From an uncultured Christensenella sp. (GTDB lineage: Bacteria > Bacillota > Clostridia > Christensenellales > Borkfalkiaceae), in NCBI GenBank assembly GCA_910578565.1, contig CAJTQF010000003.1, forward strand, positions 124,001-188,000: a stretch of DNA of 64,000 nt, in the 5' to 3' direction. The notes under the pieces are model-generated. The model worked only from the letters and a program-made list of their open reading frames with translations. It ran no database searches and was not told where the DNA came from. Below are positions 48,264 through 56,239 of the stretch, piece after piece; positions within the stretch are counted from its first letter, which is position 1; each line of letters begins with the position of its first letter. Position numbers and translations under genes: made by a program.

Positions 48264-49820
48264 TCAATCCTTAAATGTGAGCGTTTTAAGCACTTGTTTT
48301 TTTGCGTTGGTGAATTTAAAACTGAGATTGCCGTCTTTTATTTCTATCGCCGTTCCCGTAAATTCGAAGGGTGAAACGCCTTCTTTGTCGGGATATTTGT
48401 TGCTGCGGATAGAGCCGCGCACTACGGGATAGTTTGCAACCGCGTTGTCCCATGTGTCCGAAAGCGTTACGTCCGTTTTGTGCGAATGTCCGCATATCGC
48501 AAAATCGGCGTCAAGGTTGGTTAGTTCAACAAGCTCTTGCGCCCAGCCGCTCCAACTGCAACTTTCCGCCTGATAGCCCGAAAGGGGGTAAGCCATGTGC
48601 GCAATTACAAAGTTAAATTCGCAGTCGTCCCAGCCGGACTGTTCTTTAATCCATTCGGTCTGTGCTTTGCGCATTTCGTCGAAGTTAGCTATGGGGCTTA
48701 TCAGCGGGTTATCGTCCGCCATATCGCACGCGGTGTCAAGGACGAGCAGCGAAAGGGTTGTGCCTATCTTGTATCTGTAATAAAATCCCCTGTCCGCGCA
48801 ACCCACGTATTTGCCGAAGTCCGCGGCGAGATAGCCGTTGCACTCGTGGTTGCCGCGCGCAAATATCACGGGGTGGCTTCCGCCCGTTATGCGGTTGGCA
48901 AGTTTATATATCAGCGAAATCTGATACTCGCTTGAAACGTCGTTTATTATATCGCCGTTAAGAATAAGCAGGTCCAGTTTTTCGCCGAAATAGGACGCGG
49001 CTTTTGCGGGTCCGGAAATACATTCGTGCGTGTCGGAAAGGTTGTAAATCTGCAATCCGTCGTTTTCGTCTGCGGGACGAAAATCGTAGCTCCTTTTGAT
49101 TTTTGCGCCTTTGGAAGGCAGATACGCCGTATTAAGTGCAACACCCTGCGTTTCTATGGTGTAAGTTCTTGCCAAATCGAGCCGTTCCGCAGGGACGCTT
49201 ATTTTGTGCAGGCGGCTTATATTTTTTTCGCCGTTGGTCTGGTCGCAGTAGGTTACGCCGTCCACCGTAACCGCGCCCGTAGATTTGTGCGAAGTGGCGA
49301 AAGCAATCTGGTATTCGCCGTCAACGGCAAACACAGTCGCGCCCGCGCTCACGTAAAACGGAACCGCGCCGAAAACCCCGAAAAGGCATATTATAAACAG
49401 CACTGCGGAAACCGCTATTGCCGAAATGCGTTTCCATATTTTGGAAAGGCGGGGGAATGCAAATACGAAAAACAGTACCAGCGCGGCAATGCCCAGCGTT
49501 ATAAAGTAGGGTTTGCCCGCAATGAAGAAGTACGTCAGTTTTGAAAGTACAAACGCGAAAAACAGAAAATGCGCCAGCATAAGCGCGGGGCATATGCAGA
49601 CCAGCGCGATTTCCAGCTTACGGTTTTTGATTATGTATATATTCGCAACCTGCAATACCGTCGGCGCAACGGCAACCAGCCCGCCGCAGATAGGAATGGC
49701 GGGGGAAGTGTACCACATATTTTTAAATATAGCCGCGCCCAAAGCAAAGTACAAAAACAGCCACAGTGCGGACAGTATCAGAGCCGAAAGGCTAAGTTTA
49801 TTTTTACGTATTTCTTTCAT
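48264..49820 (-). CDS. Membrane-anchored metallophosphoesterase
   Basis: 518 residues. The first 165 residues hold five or six membrane helices. The catalytic domain is a calcineurin-like phosphoesterase with every metal-binding block: YNLSDTHECI, LLILNGDIIND, VIFARGNHECNG, FVIAHMAYPL and FAICGHSHKTD. It faces outside or lies at the membrane surface depending on helix number; the domain follows an extracellular-type beta segment (about 170-255). Cell-envelope phosphate esters or lipid-linked substrates are possible. Transcribed with the GNAT gene. Confidence 0.9.
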   Translation of the reverse strand: MKEIRKNKLSLSALILSALWLFLYFALGAAIFKNMWYTSPAIPICGGLVAVAPTVLQVANIYIIKNRKLEIALVCICPALMLAHFLFFAFVLSKLTYFFIAGKPYFITLGIAALVLFFVFAFPRLSKIWKRISAIAVSAVLFIICLFGVFGAVPFYVSAGATVFAVDGEYQIAFATSHKSTGAVTVDGVTYCDQTNGEKNISRLHKISVPAERLDLARTYTIETQGVALNTAYLPSKGAKIKRSYDFRPADENDGLQIYNLSDTHECISGPAKAASYFGEKLDLLILNGDIINDVSSEYQISLIYKLANRITGGSHPVIFARGNHECNGYLAADFGKYVGCADRGFYYRYKIGTTLSLLVLDTACDMADDNPLISPIANFDEMRKAQTEWIKEQSGWDDCEFNFVIAHMAYPLSGYQAESCSWSGWAQELVELTNLDADFAICGHSHKTDVTLSDTWDNAVANYPVVRGSIRSNKYPDKEGVSPFEFTGTAIEIKDGNLSFKFTNAKKQVLKTLTFKD

Positions 49821-49833
49821 AATTAAAAAATAA

Positions 49834-49866
49834 AGGCAATTCGTTTAAAACGGATTGCCCTTTTTT
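49834..49866 (-). terminator. Terminator of rplU-rpmA
   Basis: GGGCAATCCG and CGAATTGCC-type arms with a T-rich tail when read leftward. Confidence 0.75.
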
Positions 49867-49872
49867 GTCTTA

Positions 49873-50151
49873 TTATTCTGCGACGGGATAAACGCAAACC
49901 TGCTTTCCGTCTTTGCCCACTCTTTCAAACCTTACGGTGCCGTCAACCAGCGCGAACAAGGTGTCGTCCTTGCCCATACCTACGCCGTTGCCCGCCTTGA
50001 ATTTGGAGCCGCGCTGTCTTACGAGAATGTTACCCGCAAGTACGAACTGTCCGTCCGAGCGCTTTACGCCAAGTCTTTTAGCTTCGCTGTCTCTGCCGTT
50101 GTGGGAAGAGCCGGTTCCTTTTTTATGGGCGAATAAACTGATAAAAAACAT
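49873..50151 (-). CDS. rpmA: Ribosomal protein L27 with cleavable N-terminal leader
   Basis: 92 residues. The start MFFISLFAHKKGTGSSHNGR shows the Firmicutes form of L27, whose first residues are removed by the cysteine protease Prp to expose the functional N terminus near the peptidyl-transferase centre. The core KRLGVKRSDGQFVLAGNILV is standard. The gene follows rplU after 17 bases. The prp gene, which usually sits between rplU and rpmA in Firmicutes, is absent here and must be elsewhere. Confidence 0.96.
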   Translation of the reverse strand: MFFISLFAHKKGTGSSHNGRDSEAKRLGVKRSDGQFVLAGNILVRQRGSKFKAGNGVGMGKDDTLFALVDGTVRFERVGKDGKQVCVYPVAE

Positions 50152-50168
50152 TTTTATTCCTCCTAAAA

Positions 50169-50597
50169 TTACTCTGCCTTTGCGGCTTTCTTTGTAGCTG
50201 TGGTAGCTTTGGGCGCTGCGGTTTTAGCTGCCGCAGGTTTTTTTGCTGCGGGTTCCGCTTTGGGTTCCGCGCTCTTTTTCGCGGGAGCGGTCGCTTCGCC
50301 GATAGCGGTTACTTTAAGCTGGGTGTAGGGCTGTCTGTGACCCTGCTTCTTTCTTTCGTTTTTCTTGGCTTTGTATTTGAAGACGATAATCTTCTTTTCC
50401 TTGCCCTGAGCAACTACTTCGCAAGTCACTTTGATTTTTTCAACTTCTTTGCCTACCTTAATGCCCTTGTCGTCAGCAGTCAGGACGACGGGGAAAGATA
50501 CGGCAGAGCCGATGCTTGCGTTCAGCTTTTCAACCTTTACAAGGTCGCCTTCCGCAACCTTATACTGCTTGCTTCCGTTTTCGAAAATAGCGTACAT
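50169..50597 (-). CDS. rplU: Ribosomal protein L21 with Lys/Ala/Pro-rich tail
   Basis: 142 residues from ATG 50597 with GGAGG upstream; the frame extends further without a start site. Residues 1-103 are canonical L21 (MYAIFENGSKQYKVAEGD and KNERKKQGHRQPYTQLKVTAI). The remaining 40 residues are a low-complexity tail of Ala, Lys, Pro and Thr, not present in most L21 proteins and resembling the tail on S2 in this window. The tail would be basic and disordered. Confidence 0.95.
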   Translation of the reverse strand: MYAIFENGSKQYKVAEGDLVKVEKLNASIGSAVSFPVVLTADDKGIKVGKEVEKIKVTCEVVAQGKEKKIIVFKYKAKKNERKKQGHRQPYTQLKVTAIGEATAPAKKSAEPKAEPAAKKPAAAKTAAPKATTATKKAAKAE

Positions 50598-50702
50598 GAT
50601 GATACCTCCTCTAACCAGTCTCGCCGGATACAAATTGCCCGATGGCTTAGGCAGCGCAGAATTGCGCGTTTTGAAAAGCCCGTTCCGAGCGGCTCGGTAC
50701 TA
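50598..50702 (-). ncRNA. Candidate L21 leader RNA
   Basis: About 105 bases between promoter and rplU form GC hairpins (for example GAGCCGCTCGGAACGGGCTT and GCGCAATTCTGCGC). In Firmicutes this position carries the L21 leader, an autoregulatory RNA. I base the call on position and structure; a covariance-model match has not been made. Confidence 0.5.
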
Positions 50703-50731
50703 AATTTAGCATAATATAAGATTAATGTCAA
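50703..50731 (-). promoter_or_regulatory. Promoter of rplU-rpmA
   Basis: On the minus strand TTGACA (50726-50731), 17-bp spacer, TAAATT (50703-50708). Confidence 0.7.
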
Positions 50732-50794
50732 CTAATTTTGCCTGTCGGTATAATTTTTGCCGTGCGGGGAAAAATAAATTTAAGGAGAATACTT

Positions 50795-51232
50795 ATGGAT
50801 ATTAAATCAGACAGCGAAATCGTAGCGGAAATTTACCGCAACGCCCAGCTTGCGCTTAATTCAATTTCGGATATTATGCCCGAAGTGCAGGACGGGGATA
50901 TACGCGAAGAAATTATGCGCGAACATGAAGAGTACGAAAGAATTTGCAGCGAAGCGGCGCAGCTCGCTATGAAGTACAATCTGGATTTAAAAGAACCCAG
51001 CGCAATAAAAAAGGCTATGATGTGGAGCGCAATCAAAATGGGTACCGCGGCGGACAACTCGGCGCAGAACATTGCCCAGATGATGATAAGGGGTACGGTT
51101 AACGGCATTACTTCGTTAAAAACTTCTTTGACGGACGGCGGAAAAAATATGGACCCCGAAGTCAAAAAACTTTTAAACGATCTCATAAGAATCGAAGAAA
51201 GTTTTGAGAAAAAACTTAAAAACTTCCTTTAA
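50795..51232 (+). CDS. Helical hypothetical protein (ferritin-like candidate)
   Basis: 145 residues from ATG 50795 behind AAGGAG. Entirely helical, with acidic heptads (IREEIMREHEEYERICSEAA), a Met-rich helix (AIKKAMMWSAIKMG) and a long C-terminal helix. The four-helix pattern and E-x-x-H pairs resemble ferritin-like/DUF2383-type proteins, but I cannot place the metal ligands. Cytosolic; divergent from rplU. Function unknown. Confidence 0.75.
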   Translation: MDIKSDSEIVAEIYRNAQLALNSISDIMPEVQDGDIREEIMREHEEYERICSEAAQLAMKYNLDLKEPSAIKKAMMWSAIKMGTAADNSAQNIAQMMIRGTVNGITSLKTSLTDGGKNMDPEVKKLLNDLIRIEESFEKKLKNFL

Positions 51233-51260
51233 TACGGTTGGATTAACCGCGTAAATCATA

Positions 51261-51292
51261 AACGCCGCCCGCGCAAAGTGCGCGGGCGGCGT
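51261..51292 (+). terminator. Intrinsic terminator, GCCGCCCGCGC type
   Basis: AACGCCGCCCGCGCA and TGCGCGGGCGGCGTT around AAG. One of three near-identical stems in this region. Confidence 0.8.
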
Positions 51293-51322
51293 TATGGTTT
51301 GAATTGCGGACAACCGCTTGCG

Positions 51323-51474
51323 GTAATTTATTTCCTTAACGGCGTTAAATTGCTTGTCGCACCGCAAGCAATTGGTTATCGTAATTTATTTCCTTAACGG
51401 CGTTAAATTGCTTGTCGCACCGCAAGCAATTGGTTATCGTAATTTATTTCCTTAACGGCGTTAAATTGCTTGAC
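51323..51474. repeat. 58-bp tandem repeat, 2.6 copies
   Basis: Units begin GTAATTTATTTCCTTAACGG at 51323, 51381 and 51439 and are identical in the parts compared. Each full unit contains a palindrome TTAACGGCGTTAA and a 9-bp inverted repeat AATTGCTTG/CAAGCAATT. The array ends just before the cyclophilin lipoprotein gene. No protein-coding role is apparent. Confidence 0.85.
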
Positions 51475-51538
51475 GGAAACCCTTATTAAAAGTAAAATAA
51501 TTATGTATTACTAAAAAACCAAATAACAGGGACAAGCA

Positions 51539-52486
51539 ATGTCAAAAAAGATTAAGCACGTATTTATAACATTTGCGCTGGCTACCGTGGTCGCGTTTTC
51601 GGCGGCGGTTTCAGCCTGCACCATAAAGACCAAGCACCCGCGTGCGGAAATTACCGTTGAGTTCAACGACGTAACTTACAAAATAGAGTACACTTTGTAC
51701 AGAAATATGTACCCCAACACCGTTCAGCATTTTATCGAGCTTGCTGACTCGGGTTATTATAACAATATGATAGTCCACAACTACACCGGCACAGAGTGGT
51801 ACACGGGCGGTTATTCTTACGAAGACGCGGACGAGCATTACGCTTATACTACGGCGTACGAAAACGGCGATATGACCGACTATCTCAACGAGTATTCGAA
51901 GGAACAGGGCTATTACGACCTTGCCGCAAACGGCACGCTTACGCCCACCGTTTACAAGCAGATTGCTTACAACGATAAGGGTGACGAAGTTATCAGAGCC
52001 GAAGACGCTCTTCCCACGCTTATCGGCGAGTTCACCGCAAACGACCACAATATCACGAGCGGCGCGCTTACGGCGGACTACGGCGTTTTGAAAATGTTCT
52101 ACTACGACAAGGGCGAAACCTATCAGAAAGTAGCGATTAAAAACAGCTTTGACCAGATTCTCGAACACGACTACAAATACAACGCCGCGACCAGCATATT
52201 CACAATACAGACTTCGGAAAATTCGGGTCAGGGCGCAAACAACTACGCCATTTTCGCAAGACTAAAGGACGATAAACAAGCCGACAAACTTGACGACCTT
52301 ATGGAAGCGATTGCCGATTACCAGGACGGAACGACCACAGCAAACGGCAACTTCACCACGTCTGTTAACACGTCGGTGGATAAGCTGGACAGCTTTGCGG
52401 AAGACAGCGGGCGCAACATTTCATATAACTTCAATATGACTTCGTTGCCCATAATTATCCGCGCCGTCAAAATTACCGGATATTAA
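51539..52486 (+). CDS. Cyclophilin-like peptidyl-prolyl isomerase lipoprotein
   Basis: 315 residues. The signal peptide ends in lipobox VSAC (Cys27). The start of the cyclophilin fold is clear: IEYTLYRNMYPNTVQHFIELADSGYY, followed by NNMIVHNYTGTEWYTGGY in place of the usual F-H-R-V-I-P-x-F strand. The catalytic Arg of standard cyclophilins appears as His/Asn, so activity may be altered. A middle insertion of 100 residues is specific. A surface foldase role parallels PrsA-type lipoproteins. A strong terminator follows. Confidence 0.8.
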   Translation: MSKKIKHVFITFALATVVAFSAAVSACTIKTKHPRAEITVEFNDVTYKIEYTLYRNMYPNTVQHFIELADSGYYNNMIVHNYTGTEWYTGGYSYEDADEHYAYTTAYENGDMTDYLNEYSKEQGYYDLAANGTLTPTVYKQIAYNDKGDEVIRAEDALPTLIGEFTANDHNITSGALTADYGVLKMFYYDKGETYQKVAIKNSFDQILEHDYKYNAATSIFTIQTSENSGQGANNYAIFARLKDDKQADKLDDLMEAIADYQDGTTTANGNFTTSVNTSVDKLDSFAEDSGRNISYNFNMTSLPIIIRAVKITGY

Positions 52487-52498
52487 TCAAATACAATT

Positions 52499-52530
52499 AA
52501 AGCCGCCCGCGCAATTTGCGCGGGCGGCTT
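52499..52530. terminator. Bidirectional terminator, GCCGCCCGCGC type
   Basis: AAGCCGCCCGCGC and GCGCGGGCGGCTT around AATTT, between the convergent cyclophilin and HTH genes. Confidence 0.82.
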
Positions 52531-52535
52531 GTTGT

Positions 52536-52802
52536 TTATTTTGACAGTTCTTCAAAAGTAATCTTAAATATTTTGCATAAAGCGGCAATCTCTATATCGG
52601 TAATAAACCGCTGTCCGCTTTCCATTCGCTGAACGGCGTTTTTATCTACGTCAATTCCGTTAAGCTGTAACATTTCGGCAAGAGCTCTTTGCGACATTCT
52701 GGGTTTGCTCGCATTTCTCAATTCATAAATATTTTTACCGCAAATATTATTTTTGCCGTCGTTAGTTTTGTTTTTAAACATATTTTCCTGCTTTTTTGAC
52801 AT
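52536..52802 (-). CDS. XRE-family HTH regulator
   Basis: 88 residues. After a hydrophilic N terminus of about 25 residues comes a single XRE helix-turn-helix: MSQRALAEMLQLNGIDVDKNAVQRM, ending IAALCKIFKITFEEL. No effector domain. The minus-strand gene is divergent from the small gene at 52957. The 150 bases between contain TTGACA-like and TATAGT-like elements on the minus strand, so it may regulate itself and its small neighbour. Confidence 0.85.
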   Translation of the reverse strand: MSKKQENMFKNKTNDGKNNICGKNIYELRNASKPRMSQRALAEMLQLNGIDVDKNAVQRMESGQRFITDIEIAALCKIFKITFEELSK

Positions 52803-52956
52803 TTAGTGCTTGACAACTTTATTATAGTATGCTATATTGCCGGTATGACATTCACCAAATGTCAATCTTGGTTTTATCAGAATTGATTATCGTGTGATAT
52901 GTTTTTTGGGCGGCAGACGCAAAAATTGTTAATACGGCAAAAAACAAGGAGAAATT

Positions 52957-53112
52957 ATGGATAATAAAATTACGGCATTAAATTTTACGGAAGACTTGTA
53001 TACGGCGGTAAAAGATTATTTTATTGCCCAGGTAGAGTGCGGGGTAACAGAAATAACGGTTAAGTTTTTAACCGGTGATAAATTTAAAATTATTATAGAA
53101 AAATTGCAATAA
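52957..53112 (+). CDS. Small hypothetical protein (51 residues)
   Basis: A short gene behind AAGGAGAAATT. The product begins with a helical segment (FTEDLYTAVKDYFIAQ) and ends in two strands (EITVKFLTGDKFKIIIEKLQ). It lies 154 bases from the divergent XRE gene and is followed by a terminator. The perfect ribosome site, good codon usage and isolated terminator support a real gene. No family recognised; a small partner of the XRE regulator is possible. Confidence 0.62.
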   Translation: MDNKITALNFTEDLYTAVKDYFIAQVECGVTEITVKFLTGDKFKIIIEKLQ

Positions 53113-53153
53113 AAAACTACGCAAGAACAAGAACGGTTTGGGAAATAGATCGC

Positions 53154-53175
53154 CCCGCGCACATTTGTGCGCGGG
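53154..53175 (+). terminator. Intrinsic hairpin
   Basis: CCCGCGCAC and GTGCGCGGG around ATTT, after the small gene; TTTTAAAA follows six bases later. Confidence 0.7.
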
Positions 53176-53224
53176 ACGGATTTTAAAAAGAATTTTATTG
53201 CGCCGGTAATGGCGGGCAAAAAAA

Positions 53225-54154
53225 TCAGTTGTCGACGGGCGAAAGGTTTGTTATTTTTCCGTTCTGCATTTCCACGGCAAAATATTTCACTTCGTACAGG
53301 TTGCGCTTTAAGGGATAAACCAGTCCCGCCGCCGCAATGTCGCGGTGCAGGGTATAAAATTTTTCGGTGGGGACGGTTACGCTTACGAAATTTCCCAGAT
53401 AGCTCTTTAAGTCGCCCGCCTTGTGTTTCAGACTGTCGTCAAGATATTTTTCAAAATCGCCGCAAGTTAAAACGCTCTCAAAAAATGCAAAGTGGGCAAC
53501 GTTTGGTTCGGGCGGTTTTGTCTCAACCGTTTTGCCGCCCGTCTGGGTGAGCCGTTCGCCGTCGTAGGAATATGTACATTCGGCTTTTGCCGCCGTGCAG
53601 GTTTCAAAGGGCGCGCGAACAAACAGCGAGTCGCCGAACTCGGCGGACTCTACCGTGTTTTTGAATATGACCTTGCCGGCGTCGGAAATTACTATCAGTT
53701 TATTGCCGCCGTACAGCGCAAGCACGTCGCGCCCCGCAAGGGTGTGTTGCTCTGCCCGGCAGTTGAAAAATTGCGCGGGCAAGGGGGTAAGGGTGTATTT
53801 CGCTCCTTCGCAAGAGAGATACGCGCCGCCCTGCGAAAATACTGTAATCAGATTGCCGCAAAACCTTGTCTGGTAAATTACTTTGAGTTTTACGTCTTTC
53901 TCACCGTACTCGCGCACGTATACGAGAGCGTCGTTTTCCAAAAGGTATACGTCGGCAAAATCGGGCGGGCAGGCAAAAAATTCTTCATCCAGAAAAAAGT
54001 TGACCGCCTGCAAATTTCCGCCCGGCACTATTTCGGCAAGCACCCTGTCCGCGGGGTCCAGTTCTATGTGGCGTTCAAATCCGTCCACCCTGCCTACGTA
54101 CAGCCCGTTCAGTTTTAAAACCGCGGGTGCGCATGATAAAAAATACACTCTCAT
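53225..54154 (-). CDS. Hypothetical cytosolic protein
   Basis: 309 residues from ATG 54154 (a longer frame has no ribosome site). No signal peptide or membrane segment. It starts with strands (VYFLSCAPAVLKLNGLYVGR) and looks like a repeated beta-sandwich, with PGGNLQAVNFFLDEEFFA, then repeated strand pairs (GNLITVFSQGGAYLSCEGAKY) and a C-terminal alpha/beta part. I do not recognise the family. It is divergently transcribed from the 54232 gene with 77 bases between starts. Confidence 0.72.
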   Translation of the reverse strand: MRVYFLSCAPAVLKLNGLYVGRVDGFERHIELDPADRVLAEIVPGGNLQAVNFFLDEEFFACPPDFADVYLLENDALVYVREYGEKDVKLKVIYQTRFCGNLITVFSQGGAYLSCEGAKYTLTPLPAQFFNCRAEQHTLAGRDVLALYGGNKLIVISDAGKVIFKNTVESAEFGDSLFVRAPFETCTAAKAECTYSYDGERLTQTGGKTVETKPPEPNVAHFAFFESVLTCGDFEKYLDDSLKHKAGDLKSYLGNFVSVTVPTEKFYTLHRDIAAAGLVYPLKRNLYEVKYFAVEMQNGKITNLSPVDN

Positions 54155-54231
54155 TTTTTTGTTTCCTTTTTTATTATATAATGTATACGCCGTCAAAATT
54201 ATGTCAATATAAACTCTGTCAGGAGGAGCTT

Positions 54232-54828
54232 ATGAACAAAATAAACGGCTACACCGAAGAAGAAGCAAAAAGTCTGGTACATTTTATCTGCACGGGCAGA
54301 AAATCGGGCAAAACCCTTTCTGGTATGTTTGAAGATTACGCAAATAAGACGGGCAGGGCAAAGGGCAGCGTAAGAAATTATTACTATGCGCTTCTGCGTT
54401 CGTGCGGGGACGAAAGAGTTAAAAAACTGTTGCGCGGCACGGGGCTTAAAGCCGAAAAAATAGCCGCCTTTTCCGAAGAAGAGACGGACGCCATGCTTAA
54501 AGCGATACTTACCCAGAAAAGCAGGGGCATTTCGGTGCGCAGGGCGGTTTTAAATATTTCGGGCGGCGACGACAAGCTGATGCTGCGCTACCAGAACAAA
54601 TACCGTAACGTGCTGGCAAAGCAGCCCGAAAGGCTGAAAAAGCTGATGCGCGAGTGCGGCATAAACGACACGGACGACGTGCGCAAAAAGCTGGAAGACG
54701 AAATTAACGGTCTTTACGACAGAATTGCAAGTTCGCTTAAAGACGAAAACAAGCGGCTTACGACCACCATAAAAAAACTTATGGACGAAAACGCGCTTTT
54801 AAGATTGCAGATTAAAAATATGACCTGA
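54232..54828 (+). CDS. Hypothetical protein with Myb/SANT-like head and coiled-coil tail
   Basis: 198 residues from ATG 54232 behind CAGGAGGAG. The N-terminal 55 residues (GYTEEEAKSLVHFICTGRKS, then GRAKGSVRNYYYALLRS) look like a helical DNA-binding unit of Myb/SANT or RsfA type. The same theme seems to recur at about 80-125 (FSEEETDAMLKAIL, then SVRRAVLNIS). The last 50 residues are a heptad coiled coil (LKDENKRLTTTIKKLMDENA). A sporulation-linked regulator resembling RsfA is a speculative parallel. Confidence 0.68.
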   Translation: MNKINGYTEEEAKSLVHFICTGRKSGKTLSGMFEDYANKTGRAKGSVRNYYYALLRSCGDERVKKLLRGTGLKAEKIAAFSEEETDAMLKAILTQKSRGISVRRAVLNISGGDDKLMLRYQNKYRNVLAKQPERLKKLMRECGINDTDDVRKKLEDEINGLYDRIASSLKDENKRLTTTIKKLMDENALLRLQIKNMT

Positions 54829-54847
54829 TTTGAGTTATAAAATATTT

Positions 54848-54880
54848 AAAGCCGCCCGCGTATTTTGCGCGGGCGGCTTT
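54848..54880 (+). terminator. Intrinsic terminator, GCCGCCCGCGC type
   Basis: AAAGCCGCCCGCG and CGCGGGCGGCTTT around a short AT loop, third stem of this near-identical group. Confidence 0.82.
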
Positions 54881-55009
54881 CGGCAAACCGGCAAAATATA
54901 TTTTAAAAGTAAGGCGGATTATACAAATTTTTACATTCATATTTAAAAACGGCAATACCCATACTGTATACAGGGGAAACTTTACACCCCTTTTTACAAG
55001 GAGATAAAA

Positions 55010-55192
55010 GTGGAGAAGTTTATTCTTGGCGCTATCGTTGGTATGGCTGGCGGCGCAATCATTGTCGCCAACAACTGTAAACTCCGCAATCTTGTCAAGA
55101 AAAATCAGGAAGATTTAATGCAGAAAGCGGAAAAATATATCGACGGTAAGCTCGAAAAGTTGGGCGAAATGGGAGAAACCCAGTCCAACTGA
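55010..55192 (+). CDS. Small membrane-associated protein, GTG start
   Basis: 60 residues from GTG 55010 with AAGGAGAT correctly placed. The N terminus is a glycine-rich membrane helix (ILGAIVGMAGGAIIVA), followed by a basic and then amphipathic helix (LMQKAEKYIDGKLEKL). It resembles the small YtxH-type stress or envelope proteins. Upstream of RuvX; no partner is evident. Confidence 0.75.
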   Translation: MEKFILGAIVGMAGGAIIVANNCKLRNLVKKNQEDLMQKAEKYIDGKLEKLGEMGETQSN

Positions 55193-55193
55193 A

Positions 55194-55224
55194 AATATTG
55201 CCGCGCAGTATGCGCGGCAATATT
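55194..55224 (+). terminator. Intrinsic terminator
   Basis: AATATTGCCGCGC and GCGCGGCAATATT around AGTAT, followed by GCTTTTT. Confidence 0.85.
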
Positions 55225-55270
55225 GCTTTTTGCGCTTGATATTATATAAAATAAGTGTTATACTTGTTTT

Positions 55271-55687
55271 ATGGAAAGATACGTTGCGTTCGATATCGGC
55301 GATAAACGGATAGGGGTTGCGATTTCAGACCCGTTCAATACATACGCGTTACCTTCTGAAACTTATTTCAGAAAAGGCTTCGCCGAAGACGTCGCCGCGG
55401 TCGCCGCTATCGCAAAGCAAAAGGGCGCAACGGTTATAGTTTGCGGTCTGCCCGTGAATTTCGACGGCTCGGACGCAGTGCAGACGGCGAAGGCACAAAG
55501 ATTTATCGACGCGCTGAAATCGGTCACCGCAATTCCCGTAGTCTGCGAAGACGAACGCTTTACCACTAAAATGGCGCACGAAGTACTTATTTCGGAAGGA
55601 ATGCGCCGTGAAAAACGCAAAAATTACGTTGACGCGCTTGCCGCGGCAAACATACTCGACGGCTATCTTGCCGGACTTTCAAAATAA
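55271..55687 (+). CDS. ruvX: RuvX/YqgF Holliday-junction-resolvase-like nuclease
   Basis: 138 residues. An RNase-H-fold nuclease with FDIGDKRIGVAISD at the N terminus (first catalytic Asp), VCEDERFTTKMA (acidic pair) and YVDALAAANILDGYL (last Asp). YqgF proteins take part in 16S rRNA 5' maturation and perhaps recombination. The gene lies 16 bases ahead of a DUF1292 gene, the arrangement known from the Bacillus yrrK-yrzB region. The start has a weak ribosome site. Confidence 0.93.
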   Translation: MERYVAFDIGDKRIGVAISDPFNTYALPSETYFRKGFAEDVAAVAAIAKQKGATVIVCGLPVNFDGSDAVQTAKAQRFIDALKSVTAIPVVCEDERFTTKMAHEVLISEGMRREKRKNYVDALAAANILDGYLAGLSK

Positions 55688-55703
55688 ATTCAGGAGAAAA
55701 ATT

Positions 55704-55994
55704 ATGGACGATATGGAAAAAGACCTTGACGACGAGCTTATAGAGCTTGTCGACGACGACGGAAAAGTTATAAACTTCAAACTTCTGGACGTGACCGAAT
55801 ACAAGGGCGTTAAATATACCCTGTTGCTTGCCGCCGAACCCAATGAAGAAATTGCCGAAGACGAAGTTGTTATATTCCGTCTGAACGAGAAGGAAGAAAG
55901 CCTTGAACCCATTGAAGACGAAGACCTGTTACAGGAAATTTTCGACTTCTACCAGCAGGAAGCCGACGCGGAAGACGGCTACGAAGAAAACTGA
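55704..55994 (+). CDS. DUF1292 protein (YrzB-like)
   Basis: 96 residues from ATG 55704 behind CAGGAG. Highly acidic, with the conserved DDELIELVDDDGKVINFKLL and YKGVKYTLLLAAEP strands of DUF1292. These small cytosolic proteins always follow ruvX in Firmicutes; their role is unknown. Acidic C terminus longer than average. Ends shortly before a terminator. Confidence 0.9.
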   Translation: MDDMEKDLDDELIELVDDDGKVINFKLLDVTEYKGVKYTLLLAAEPNEEIAEDEVVIFRLNEKEESLEPIEDEDLLQEIFDFYQQEADAEDGYEEN

Positions 55995-56004
55995 ATTGCA
56001 TTTA

Positions 56005-56036
56005 AAACGGGTTCCCTTTTCGGGGAACCCTTTTAA
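56005..56036 (+). terminator. Intrinsic terminator
   Basis: GGGTTCCC and GGGAACCC arms with flanking AAAA and TTTT. Confidence 0.85.
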
Positions 56037-56078
56037 ATTTTTAATTTTGAAAAATGTCAATACCGCACGTAAAACCGC

Positions 56079-56107
56079 TTTACAATGCTAAAATTTTTTG
56101 ATAATAT
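56079..56107 (+). promoter_or_regulatory. Promoter of rpsB-tsf
   Basis: TTTACA (56079-56084), 17 bp, TAATAT (56102-56107). The following 130-base leader contains GC-rich segments but no structure I can assign. Confidence 0.6.
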
Positions 56108-56239
56108 ATTATGGCTATAAATTTCACACCCGAAAGGCGGGCGTTCCGTGACGGTAAATTTTTTTAATGCCGTTAATAAACGCCGGAAGGTTAAAAACCT
56201 GAAAGCCGCGCTTACGGGGAGGTAAACGGAGGAAATAAA

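Noticed and set aside
51323..51474. CRISPR-like spacing of repeats
   Set aside because: The 58-bp units are contiguous and identical; there are no unique spacers and no cas genes nearby.
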